Shown: positions 1-6,711, numbered from the stretch's first letter. The stretch: DNA of 7,592 nucleotides from Tidjanibacter sp. (GCA_017379955.1 JAFNVE010000132.1:1-7592); one strand, 5' to 3'. Numbers and translations are program-made. Notes: a model not told the origin generated them from the sequence alone.

Positions 1-59
1 CACCTTTCACCTTTCACCTTTCACTTTTGCTCTTTGCTCTTTGCTCTTTGCTCTTTCAT
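1..59. repeat. Heptanucleotide tandem repeat array, cut by left edge
   Basis: A 7-base period runs without interruption from the first base. Read in one register the units are CTTT followed by a variable triplet: CTTTCAC three times, TTTTGCT once, CTTTGCT three times, then CTTTCAT. The array is thus two blocks, a CAC type and a GCT type, joined by one hybrid unit. It begins at the window edge, so its full length and the gene to its left are unknown. It ends about 135 bases upstream of queA. Such short exact tandem units are prone to slippage, so length may differ between strains. No coding or binding function can be read from it. Confidence 0.9.
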
Positions 60-194
60 CCAATTAATTACTCTAAAAATTGGTACTTCCTGAAACAAAA
101 CTAAAAACTTTGCGTAATATTTAAGATTGCTGTTTGTTTTTTTTCGACAAGTGGCAGATTTTAGTTAGGTGAAAACAGAGAAAAACCCAACAAT

Positions 195-1244
195 ATGAAA
201 CTTTCGCAGTATAACTACAACTTTTCGGCCGATATGTTGGCGAAATATCCTGCCGACAATCGTGACGAGTCGCGTCTGCTGGTTGTAAACCGCGCAACCG
301 GTGAGTTTGAACATCGCCTCTTTAAGGAGATTCTCGACTACTTTGATGAGGGTGATACCTTTATCTTCAACAACACAAAGGTCTTTCCTGCAAGACTTTA
401 CGGCAATAAGGAGAAGACAGGTGCTGAGATTGAGATCTTCCTGCTCCGCGAGTTGAACAAGGAACTCCGTCTTTGGGATGTCTTGGTAGATCCCGCGCGC
501 AAAATCCGTATCGGCAACAAGCTCTACTTCGGCGAGGATGACCAGTTGGTGGCTGAGGTAATCGACAATACCACTTCGCGTGGCCGTACCCTCCGTTTCC
601 TCTTCGATGGCGACTACGATGAGTTCCGCGAGGTGCTCCACCGTATGGGTGAAACCCCGCTGCCTCGTTGGATTCGTCAGGAGGTTGAGGAGTTGGACGC
701 TGAGCGTTACCAGACTGTTTTTGCTAAGGAGGAGGGTGCTGTGGCCGCTCCCACTGCCGGTTTGCATTTCAGTAAGCACCTGCTCAAACGTATGGAAATC
801 AAGGGTGTAGAGGCTGCTGAGGTTACTCTCCACGTTGGTCTTGGCAACTTCCGCGCAGTGGATGTTGAGGACCTGACCAAGCACAAGATGGACTCCGAGC
901 GCATCATCGTAACCGAGGAGGCTGCCGAGAAGGTGAATAGCGCAAAGCGTGCAGGCAAGCGTATCTGTGCAATCGGTACCACCGTACAGCGCACAATCGA
1001 GAGCAGTGTTACCACCGATGGTATGCTCAAACCCTACGATGGCTGGACAAACAAATTTATCTTCTGCCCCTACGATTTCAGTGTGGCAGACTCGATGGTG
1101 AGCAACTTCCACCTGCCCGGCTCTACCCAACTGATGATGGTAGCTGCTTTTGGTGGTCACGATATCGTGATGGCTGCATACGAAGAGGCTATTAAGGAGG
1201 GTTATCGCTTCGGAACATACGGCGATGCGATGCTAATCCTTTAA
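195..1244 (+). CDS. queA: S-adenosylmethionine:tRNA ribosyltransferase-isomerase QueA
   Basis: QueA transfers and isomerises the ribosyl part of S-adenosylmethionine onto 7-aminomethyl-7-deazaguanine at tRNA position 34, giving epoxyqueuosine, a late step of queuosine synthesis in the cytoplasm. The 349 residues match the usual family length and the whole family pattern is visible: [13 protein letters not shown] at 18-30, the [13 protein letters not shown] segment at 58-70, PTAGLHF at 186-192, the LHVGLGNF motif at 212-219, [10 protein letters not shown] at 261-270, [19 protein letters not shown] at 303-321, and the C-terminal YGDAMLI at 342-348. The ATG at 195 gives the expected MKLSxYxY start; the sequence before it is A-rich without a clear Shine-Dalgarno site, as is common in Bacteroidota. 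The gene stands 83 bases before the glgA-like gene, which seems to have its own promoter. No truncation or odd residue is seen. The identification is firm. Confidence 0.97.
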   Translation: MKLSQYNYNFSADMLAKYPADNRDESRLLVVNRATGEFEHRLFKEILDYFDEGDTFIFNNTKVFPARLYGNKEKTGAEIEIFLLRELNKELRLWDVLVDPARKIRIGNKLYFGEDDQLVAEVIDNTTSRGRTLRFLFDGDYDEFREVLHRMGETPLPRWIRQEVEELDAERYQTVFAKEEGAVAAPTAGLHFSKHLLKRMEIKGVEAAEVTLHVGLGNFRAVDVEDLTKHKMDSERIIVTEEAAEKVNSAKRAGKRICAIGTTVQRTIESSVTTDGMLKPYDGWTNKFIFCPYDFSVADSMVSNFHLPGSTQLMMVAAFGGHDIVMAAYEEAIKEGYRFGTYGDAMLIL

Positions 1245-1293
1245 TTTGCAGAGAAATTTGAGCAGTTTCTGAAGAAAAACGGAAAATTATTAT

Positions 1294-1301
1294 TACCTTT
1301 G
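1294..1301 (+). promoter_or_regulatory. Candidate promoter -7 box for the glgA-like/DUF4270 pair
   Basis: TACCTTTG is an exact match to the Bacteroidota -7 consensus TAnnTTTG. It lies in the gap between queA and the glgA-like start, so a transcript would start near 1307 and have a leader of about 20 bases. The -33 element is weak: the best candidate is TCTG at 1268-1271, 22 bases upstream, rather than TTTG at about 19. The same eight-base box occurs upstream of greA. Readthrough from queA is also possible because no terminator is visible after it. Confidence 0.5.
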
Positions 1302-1327
1302 TATTCTGTTCCAACGTGATATAATAG

Positions 1328-2140
1328 ATGGAAAAACCAAAGATACTCTATGTGTGCCAGGAGATATATCCATATCTTCCGGAGAGCCCTGCCGCAACAC
1401 TTTGCCGTACTCTTGTACAGGCAATGCAGGAGCGTGGTGGTGAGATAAGGAGTTTTATGCCCCGCTATGGCGTTATCAACGAGCGACGTAACCAGTTGCA
1501 CGAGGTGATTCGTCTGTCGGGTATGAATCTTATTATCGACGACAACGACCACCAGCTGATTATTAAGGTGGCCTCTATTCCTTCGGCACGCGTGCAGATT
1601 TACTTTATTGACTCCGACGACTACTTCTCGCGTAAGGCAACCTTGTGTGATGCCGATGGCAAGGAGTTTGATGATAACGACGAGCGAGCTATCTTCTTTG
1701 CTCGTGGTGTGTTGGAGACAGTGCGTAAGTTGCGCTGGAAGCCCGACGTGGTACACTGCCACGGTTGGTTCTCGGCAATCACCCCTATCTATCTGCGACA
1801 GATTTTTGCTGACGACCCCTTGTTCAGTGATGTGAAGATTGTCTACACCATCTACGATGAGGATTTGAAAGAGCCGCTCAGCGCACAACTTGCAGATAAA
1901 CTTGTAAAGGAGGGTGCAGATGCCGAAAAGTTGACCAGAATTGCAACTCCTTCATACGAAAATCTCGTAAAACTCGTTATTGATAACGCAGACGGTGTAG
2001 TTGTGGAGACTCCGAACCTTCCCGCAGCATTGGCAGACTACATCGCAGAGGCGAAACTCCCCGTGTTGGAGTATATGGATAAAGAGAGTACGAACTATTT
2101 GGATAACTACCGCAGTTTTTATGACGAAGTCCTTAAATAA
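1328..2140 (+). CDS. Glycogen/starch synthase-like protein, N-terminal GT5 domain only
   Basis: This 270-residue protein resembles only the N-terminal Rossmann-like domain of GT5 glycogen synthases, which are normally about 480 residues. Visible family landmarks are ILYVCQEIYPYL at 6-17, the MPRYG segment at 44-48, ERAIFFARGVLE at 119-130, PDVVHCHGW at 139-147 and VYTIYDE at 172-178. The C-terminal domain, with the second half of the active site, is absent, and the next gene starts at once, so this is not an open frameshift. Key N-domain positions are also changed: where glycogen synthase has K-T-G-G-L for ADP-glucose binding this protein has P18-E19-S20-P21-A22; the Asp of HAHDWH is Gly146; the His-Asn of FTxHN is Tyr176-Asp177. 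Databases commonly label such proteins glycogen synthase, but catalysis looks unlikely. From memory, short GlgA-like proteins of this type sit beside DUF4270 genes in many Bacteroidales. The real role is unknown; a binding or regulatory role tied to the downstream lipoprotein is my inference. No signal peptide, so cytoplasmic. Confidence 0.85.
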   Translation: MEKPKILYVCQEIYPYLPESPAATLCRTLVQAMQERGGEIRSFMPRYGVINERRNQLHEVIRLSGMNLIIDDNDHQLIIKVASIPSARVQIYFIDSDDYFSRKATLCDADGKEFDDNDERAIFFARGVLETVRKLRWKPDVVHCHGWFSAITPIYLRQIFADDPLFSDVKIVYTIYDEDLKEPLSAQLADKLVKEGADAEKLTRIATPSYENLVKLVIDNADGVVVETPNLPAALADYIAEAKLPVLEYMDKESTNYLDNYRSFYDEVLK

Positions 2141-3551
2141 GAGAACTATATCGGTTGGCGTATTGGTGGCAGCACTCTTCGCCAGCCTCACTTGTTGTAC
2201 CAAGGTTGACGACCATCTGGGTCTTGACTTTATCCCTCCCTACCAGACTTTGCAGGTGGAGTTGGATACCATTTCGGTTGGTATGAACACCTACCTCACA
2301 TACTCCGATTCGATACCTTCGAACAATGCTGGTTTTACCTACCTGGGTAGCCTGAACAGCAAGTCGTTTGGTCGTACCAAGGTTGGCTCGATGGTGCAGT
2401 ATCTGCCCACCTACCGTTCCGATACTCTCGAGACGGGCGGTGTTGGCGAGAAGGCAGACTCGGTGTGGTTGGTGGGTAACTTCCGCCACGTGGCAGGTGA
2501 TAGTATGCGCAAGCAGATTTTCAATGTTTTTGAGGTGAAAGGCAATTTCAACAATGACAGCACCTACTACACCTCGCTCAACATTGCAGACCATATCGAT
2601 CCTACCCCTATCTTTACCTTTGAGATGAAGGGTAAGCCTAACTACAACCAGTACGATACTCTTGTGTTGCAGGTTGCTGACCAGAGCAAGGCGGATAACT
2701 TCCTCGACAGATTGATGAATATGGAGAAACCCTACTATCTGAGCGACTCGTTGTGGCTCACCAGATTGCAGGGTCTTTACATCGTTCCTGCTGATGAGTC
2801 GATAAAAAATGCGGCGGTCTATTCGATGGGTCTGGGTCTGGATGAGAACGATAGTTATCTGGCTCTCTTCTCGCACAACTACGACGCTCAGTATCCTGAG
2901 ATTCCCCAGGATACCATCCTGCGTTACTACACCTTCTACGACAATGTTGACTACTCGCGAACTGTGTCGCTGACCACCATCGAGCACGACTATACCGGTA
3001 CCGGTCTTTCGCCTGTGAAGGATGGTGCTCAGTCGTTGGGTGCTCCTACCGCAAAGGTTGGTGTGCAGGGCTTTGCTGGTGTTACTACCGCTTTGGAGTT
3101 TGACGAAAACTTTATGGAGGCACTTGCAGCACTTGTCCCCGAGGGCTACAATGTGATGATTAACAAGGCTAAACTTATTGTACCCACAGCTTTCCGCATC
3201 CCCGAACTTTATGATGCGGCTCCCGAGCGTGTTGGTGCCTATGAGAAGTACTCGACCAAGGAGGGTATCATTGACTACAATTGGTACTACGAGAACGAGT
3301 ATGGCGGTGGTATCAACTATGGCGGCTATCTCAACCGTTCGCTGGGTGTCTATGAGGCAGATATTACCACATACGTTCAGCGTATGCTTGACAATAAGGC
3401 AACACTTCAGGGCAATCCAAGAATCACTCTTGGTATGCATGCCTACAACATCTTCCGTGGCGGCGAGATTGAGTTGAGCGGCACGGGAGGTGAAAGACCA
3501 ATCCAGTTGGCGTTGACCTATACACTCTATAAGAAATCAAACCAAAAGTAA
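2121..3551 (+). CDS. DUF4270 family lipoprotein
   Basis: This is a 476-residue exported lipoprotein of a family of unknown function found in Bacteroidota. I chose the ATG at 2121 because it gives a classic lipoprotein signal: basic n-region (K3, K7, R8), hydrophobic stretch at 10-23, and lipobox L23-T24-C25-C26, with C26 the probable lipidated Cys. An in-frame ATG at 2001 would bury this signal behind 40 residues read from inside the glgA-like gene. DUF4270-like segments are YLGSLNSKSFGRTKVGSMVQ at 74-93, the LWLTRLQGLYIVP stretch at 211-223, and VGVQGFAGVTTALEFDE at 313-329 followed by INKAKLIVP at 347-355. The rest is rich in Tyr, Thr and Asp, alternating like beta strands, with no membrane span after the signal. 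Lys-Val-Asp-Asp after the lipid Cys may favour outer-membrane surface display. The start overlaps the upstream gene by 20 bases, so translation is probably coupled. No enzyme motif recognised. Confidence 0.9.
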   Translation: MTKSLNKRTISVGVLVAALFASLTCCTKVDDHLGLDFIPPYQTLQVELDTISVGMNTYLTYSDSIPSNNAGFTYLGSLNSKSFGRTKVGSMVQYLPTYRSDTLETGGVGEKADSVWLVGNFRHVAGDSMRKQIFNVFEVKGNFNNDSTYYTSLNIADHIDPTPIFTFEMKGKPNYNQYDTLVLQVADQSKADNFLDRLMNMEKPYYLSDSLWLTRLQGLYIVPADESIKNAAVYSMGLGLDENDSYLALFSHNYDAQYPEIPQDTILRYYTFYDNVDYSRTVSLTTIEHDYTGTGLSPVKDGAQSLGAPTAKVGVQGFAGVTTALEFDENFMEALAALVPEGYNVMINKAKLIVPTAFRIPELYDAAPERVGAYEKYSTKEGIIDYNWYYENEYGGGINYGGYLNRSLGVYEADITTYVQRMLDNKATLQGNPRITLGMHAYNIFRGGEIELSGTGGERPIQLALTYTLYKKSNQK

Positions 3552-3573
3552 CCCTTTTGGTTTTTTCCTTTTT
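3539..3573 (+). terminator. Intrinsic terminator overlapping the DUF4270 stop codon
   Basis: A perfect 10-bp stem pairs 3539-3548 with 3554-3563 around a 5-base loop and is followed by a T-rich run to 3573. The left arm encodes the last DUF4270 codons (Asn-Gln-Lys) and the TAA stop forms the first three bases of the loop. It should end the glgA-like/DUF4270 transcript and insulate topA. Confidence 0.85.
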
Positions 3574-3589
3574 ATTAGAGTAGGCTTTT

Positions 3590-3619
3590 TTTGTTAAAAC
3601 GAGATTATTTATAAGTAGG
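3590..3619 (+). promoter_or_regulatory. Possible topA promoter (TTTG -33, TAAGTAGG -7)
   Basis: TTTG at 3590-3593 is followed after 18 bases by TAAGTAGG at 3612-3619, which fits the Bacteroidota -7 consensus TAnnTTTG at four of six fixed positions. It lies just after the DUF4270 terminator, where a separate topA promoter is expected. Predicted start near 3626, giving a leader of about 40 bases. The match is only moderate. Confidence 0.35.
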
Positions 3620-3622
3620 TAA

Positions 3623-3645
3623 GTTCCACTGAGATAGTCGGGAAC
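3623..3645 (+). other. Small hairpin in the topA leader
   Basis: GTTCC at 3623-3627 pairs with GGAAC at 3641-3645, and inside it ACT (3628-3630) pairs with AGT (3636-3638), leaving a GAGAT loop and a two-base CG bulge. No T-run follows, so it is not a terminator. If transcription starts near 3626 the outer pairs would be at the very 5' end. It may be chance. Confidence 0.25.
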
Positions 3646-3664
3646 GAGGCCTATATGAGAGAAT

Positions 3665-5944
3665 ATGCGCAAAAATTTAGTTATTGTAGAGTCGCCTGCC
3701 AAGGCAAAGACAATTGAGAAATTTCTGGGCGATGATTTTAAGGTCGCATCCAGCTATGGCCATATCCGCGATTTGGATAAGAAGGACTTGGGCATAGATA
3801 CCGATGGCAACTTCTTGCCTCACTATATTATCCCCGACGAGAAACGTAAGGTGGTTGGTGAACTCGCCAAGGCTGCCAAGGCTGCTGAGACGGTTTGGCT
3901 CGCATCCGATGAGGACCGCGAGGGAGAGGCTATTGCTTGGCACTTGGCACAGGTGCTCGATTTGCCTCTTGATTCGACCAAACGTATTGTGTTCCACGAG
4001 ATTACCAGGAAGGCGATTTTGGAGGCTATCGAGAATCCCCGTACTGTGGATATGAATCTGGTGAACTCACAGCAGGCGCGCCGTGTGCTCGACCGTTTGG
4101 TGGGTTTTGAGCTCTCGCCCGTGCTGTGGAAGAAGGTTAAGCCACAACTCTCGGCAGGTCGTGTGCAGAGCGTTGCTGTAAGACTTATCGTGGAGCGTGA
4201 GCGCGAGATTATCGATTTCAAGACCACTTCGTACTATCGCGTGGTGGCACAATTTACCGATGCCGAGGGTCATAACTTCCGCGCAGAGTTGGATAAGAGA
4301 TTCGACACTGCCGAGCAGGCTCGCGACTTCCTCTCGCGTGTGCAGGGTGCTGAGTTCCGTGTGGTGAGCAGCGAGATGAAACCCGCAGAGAGAGTGCCTG
4401 CCGCACCTTTTACCACCTCTACACTCCAGCAGGAGGCAGGTCGTAAGCTTGCAATGTCGGTGTCGCAGACTATGTCGGTAGCGCAGAAACTCTACGAGAG
4501 CGGTTATATTACATACATGCGTACCGACTCGGTGAACCTCTCTTCGCAGGCTATGGCTGCTGCTAAGAGCGAGATTTTTAAGCATTTCGGCGAGGAGTAC
4601 TATAAGGGTCGCAACTATAAGACTAAGAGCAAGGGCGCGCAAGAGGCACACGAGGCTATCCGTCCTTCGTATATCGACCGTATGCAGATTGAGGGTACTC
4701 CCGCAGAGAAACGCCTCTATGAACTGATTTGGAAGCGCACCGTAGCATCGCAGATGGCATCGGCTAAGATTGATAAGACAGTGATTACTATTGAGATCGG
4801 TGGCCAGCCTGAGCGATTTATTGCGACCGGCGAGGTTGTGCGTTTCGATGGTTTTATGAAACTCTACTCGGAGACCACCGATGAGGAGGTGGAGGGTGCA
4901 GAGGGCGGTTTGCTCCCCGTACTCCCCGAGGGCGCACTGCTCGGCTATTCCGAGATTGTGGCTACCGAGCGCTTTACTCAGCCTCCCTATCGTTACAGCG
5001 AGGCTATGTTGGTCAAGAAGATGGAGGAACTCGGCATTGGTCGCCCCTCTACCTATGCACCGACCATCACCACTATCATCAATCGTGGCTATGTCCTCAA
5101 ACGCAATATTGAGGGCGGCAAGCGACCTTATCATCGTATTACTTTGAGTGGTAATAAGATAGCAGAGAAGACCTTGCAGGAGAGTTTTGGAAAGGAGAAG
5201 GGTCGTCTGACTCCTACCGATATCGGTATGCTGGTGAACGACTACCTTGCAGAGCAGTTCAAGGATATTATGGACTACAACTTTACCGCTAATATCGAGA
5301 AGCAGTTCGACGAGATTGCCTCGGGTGGTAAGCAGTGGACTGAGATGCTTGGTGAGTTCTATTCGCCTTTCCACGATACTGTAAATGAGGCACTTGGCAC
5401 TCAGCCTAAGCAGGGACACGGCGAGCGCGACCTGGGTGTTGACCCTGCTACGGGTCAGCGTGTGATTGCTCGTATCGGCCGCTTTGGTCCTATGGTGCAG
5501 GTTGGTGGTGAGGACGGCGCAAAGGCGCGCTTTGCAAGTCTGCGTAAAGATCAGCTTATCGCTACCATCACTCTCGAGGAGGCTCTGTCGCTCCTCTCGT
5601 TGCCCCGCACTGTGGGTAGCGTAGATGGCGAGGATGTGGTTATCGGCGTGGGTAAGTTTGGCCCATATGTTCGTTTCAAGGGTGCTTTCACTTCGCTTGA
5701 GAAGGGCGACGACCCCTATACCATCACCTTCGAGCGTGCAATGGAACTTGTGGCAAGCAAGGCGGAGCGCGACAAGGCAGCCAAGGAGCCTATCAAGACC
5801 TTTGAGGAGGAGCCCGGCTTGAAGATTCTCAATGGTCGCTATGGTCCCTATATCTCCTATGAGGGTAAGAACTACCGCATCCCCAAAGGTAAGAAACCTG
5901 AGGCTTTGACTCTTGAGGAGTGCCGCGAGATAATTAAAAAATAG
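3665..5944 (+). CDS. topA: DNA topoisomerase I (type IA), zinc-ribbon-free
   Basis: TopA relaxes negatively supercoiled DNA by cutting one strand through a covalent 5'-phosphotyrosine. The N-terminal TOPRIM domain shows VIVESPAKAKTI at 6-17 with catalytic Glu9, GHIRDL at 32-37, and the metal-binding D82-x-D84-x-E86 in the SDEDREGEAIAWHL stretch. The central domains show LSAGRVQSVAVRLIVERE at 162-179, and SGYITYMRTDS at 279-289 places the active Tyr at 284 with Arg286 after it. EAHEAIRP at 327-334 and GRPSTYAPTI at 459-468 are further family motifs. The C-terminal end, about 587-757, holds three repeats with the pattern GRFGP/GKFGP/GRYGP and a following T-L-E-E-like helix, the TOPRIM C-terminal repeat type, in place of the Cys4 zinc ribbons of the 865-residue E. 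coli enzyme; only one Cys (753) is present in the whole protein. At 759 residues it appears complete. It stands alone between two terminators and is convergent with greA. Confidence 0.97.
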   Translation: MRKNLVIVESPAKAKTIEKFLGDDFKVASSYGHIRDLDKKDLGIDTDGNFLPHYIIPDEKRKVVGELAKAAKAAETVWLASDEDREGEAIAWHLAQVLDLPLDSTKRIVFHEITRKAILEAIENPRTVDMNLVNSQQARRVLDRLVGFELSPVLWKKVKPQLSAGRVQSVAVRLIVEREREIIDFKTTSYYRVVAQFTDAEGHNFRAELDKRFDTAEQARDFLSRVQGAEFRVVSSEMKPAERVPAAPFTTSTLQQEAGRKLAMSVSQTMSVAQKLYESGYITYMRTDSVNLSSQAMAAAKSEIFKHFGEEYYKGRNYKTKSKGAQEAHEAIRPSYIDRMQIEGTPAEKRLYELIWKRTVASQMASAKIDKTVITIEIGGQPERFIATGEVVRFDGFMKLYSETTDEEVEGAEGGLLPVLPEGALLGYSEIVATERFTQPPYRYSEAMLVKKMEELGIGRPSTYAPTITTIINRGYVLKRNIEGGKRPYHRITLSGNKIAEKTLQESFGKEKGRLTPTDIGMLVNDYLAEQFKDIMDYNFTANIEKQFDEIASGGKQWTEMLGEFYSPFHDTVNEALGTQPKQGHGERDLGVDPATGQRVIARIGRFGPMVQVGGEDGAKARFASLRKDQLIATITLEEALSLLSLPRTVGSVDGEDVVIGVGKFGPYVRFKGAFTSLEKGDDPYTITFERAMELVASKAERDKAAKEPIKTFEEEPGLKILNGRYGPYISYEGKNYRIPKGKKPEALTLEECREIIKK

Positions 5945-5994
5945 TCTGGTTGGAAACTTTGCACTAAGCGCAAATATCCCTAAGTCATATTACA

Positions 5995-6032
5995 AAAAGT
6001 AGCTTGCAAAATTTGCAGGCTACTTTTGTTTT
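5995..6032 (+). terminator. Intrinsic terminator downstream of topA, possibly bidirectional
   Basis: AAAAGTAGCTTGC at 5995-6007 pairs with 6015-6027 in a 13-bp stem with one G-T wobble and a 7-base loop, followed on the plus strand by GTTTT. A run of A residues precedes the stem (5994-5998), so on the minus strand it is followed by T residues as well and could catch greA readthrough. It starts 50 bases after the topA stop. Confidence 0.85.
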
Positions 6033-6062
6033 ATAATTGCATTGTCGGCTGGAACACCATTA

Positions 6063-6100
6063 ATAATAGAAACGCCCGAGCTGAAATCTCAACTCGGGCG
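6063..6100 (-). terminator. Intrinsic terminator of greA
   Basis: CGCCCGAG at 6073-6080 pairs with CTCGGGCG at 6093-6100; after one mismatch three more pairs continue inward. Read on the minus strand the GC-rich stem is followed by TTTCTATTATT (6072 downward), a T-rich tail. It begins 20 bases beyond the greA stop codon. On the plus strand no T-run follows, so it serves greA. Confidence 0.8.
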
Positions 6101-6120
6101 CACTATATTTGCTATTGCTT

Positions 6121-6591
6121 TTAGATAGAAATATCCAGAATCTCAAATTTCATTACGCCAGCGGGGGCTACAACATCGACAACCTCACCCTTCTTGTGGC
6201 CGATGAGTGCCTTGCCGATGGGGGTACCCACCGAAATCTTGCCCTCTTTCAGGTTAGCCTCGTGGTCCGAAACAAGGGTATAGGTAACCTCCTTCTGGGT
6301 AGCGAGGTTTTTGAGGTGTACGCGGCTGAGAATCTGCACACGGCTGGTGTCCACAAGTTTCTCGTCGAGGATGCGGGCATTGGCGAGTGTCATCTCCATC
6401 TGCATAATCTTTGCTTCGAGGTTGCGCTGTGCCTCTTTGGCTGCATCATACTCTGCGTTCTCCGAGAGGTCGCCTTTGTCGCGTGCCTCAGCGATAGCGT
6501 CGGCTGCACGAGGACGCTCTACTGCGCGCATGTGCTCCAACTCTGCCTTCAACTTGTTGTAACCATCTTTGGTCAAGTAAACAGTCTCCAT
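6121..6591 (-). CDS. greA: Transcription elongation factor GreA
   Basis: GreA enters the RNA polymerase secondary channel and stimulates cleavage of backtracked RNA so that stalled complexes can resume. The 156 residues match the normal length. The N-terminal coiled-coil hairpin (about 1-75) carries the ARDKGDLSENAEYDAAKEAQ stretch, with the acidic tip residues Asp41 and Glu44 at the same numbers as in E. coli. The C-terminal FKBP-like domain (about 80-156) shows VSVGTPIGKALIG-like sequence at 119-131 (ISVGTPIGKALIG) and KKGEVVDVVAPAG at 133-145, ending in FEILDI. The ATG at 6591 is preceded on its own strand by a purine-rich GAGAGA, a weak Shine-Dalgarno candidate. It has a very good Bacteroidota promoter, a leader of about 84 bases containing a terminator-like hairpin, and its own terminator. 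cls lies upstream on the same strand, 158 bases away. Confidence 0.97.
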   Translation of the reverse strand: METVYLTKDGYNKLKAELEHMRAVERPRAADAIAEARDKGDLSENAEYDAAKEAQRNLEAKIMQMEMTLANARILDEKLVDTSRVQILSRVHLKNLATQKEVTYTLVSDHEANLKEGKISVGTPIGKALIGHKKGEVVDVVAPAGVMKFEILDISI

Positions 6592-6623
6592 ATATCTCTC
6601 TTTTTTATGTTTTCTTACGGAAC

Positions 6624-6663
6624 AAAAAAAATGAAGAATCCCGACTTGTCAGCCGGAACCCTC
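6624..6663 (-). promoter_or_regulatory. Terminator-like hairpin in the greA leader (candidate attenuator)
   Basis: On the minus strand 6663-6652 pairs with 6645-6634 in a 12-bp stem containing five G-U wobbles, around the loop TGACAA; the core CCGGC/GTCGG is the strongest part. Two bases later a run of eight T residues follows (6631-6624). It sits between the predicted greA start point (near 6675) and the greA ATG, so it would produce a leader RNA of about 50 bases when it terminates. It is also the first terminator-like structure downstream of cls, so it may instead or also end the cls transcript. The wobble content makes it weaker than the other terminators here. Confidence 0.5.
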
Positions 6664-6680
6664 GCAATCGTTTTACACAA

Positions 6681-6711
6681 CAAAGGTACCACTATTTTTC
6701 AGAATATCAAA
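6681..6711 (-). promoter_or_regulatory. greA promoter, Bacteroidota sigma-ABfr type
   Basis: On the minus strand TTTG (6711-6708) is followed after exactly 19 bases by TACCTTTG (6688-6681). Both elements and the spacer agree with the Bacteroidota -33/-7 consensus TTTG and TAnnTTTG. Predicted transcription start near 6675, leader about 84 bases. It lies within the cls-greA gap, so greA can be expressed independently of cls. Confidence 0.8.

Noticed and set aside
80..169. Promoter for queA (TTGG at 80-83 with AAACTTTG at 105-112, or TAGTTAGG at 162-169)
   Set aside because: A promoter probably lies here, but the first pair has a 22-base spacer and an imperfect -7 box, and the second has no TTTG at a suitable distance; neither is good enough to annotate.
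150..194. preQ1-type riboswitch in the queA leader
   Set aside because: The pathway makes it tempting, but the leader is A-rich with no stem-loop plus A-rich tail pairing like known preQ1 classes.
165..1160. Long open minus-strand frames opposite queA (165-1160), DUF4270 (2133-3440) and topA (4067-5419)
   Set aside because: They lie fully opposite well-identified genes, their proteins resemble no family and are low in the patterns of real domains; codon bias of the sense gene explains the lack of stops.
1251..1271. Terminator between queA and the glgA-like gene (AGAAA/TTTCT hairpin)
   Set aside because: Only five weak pairs with a nine-base loop, and the following bases are purines rather than T.
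2001..2120. Upstream in-frame start for the DUF4270 gene
   Set aside because: It would add 40 residues read from within the glgA-like gene and hide the lipoprotein signal that begins at 2121.
2994..3005. Perfect 12-base palindrome ACCGGTACCGGT
   Set aside because: It lies inside the DUF4270 gene and results from a repeated Thr-Gly codon pair; no reason to see an operator.
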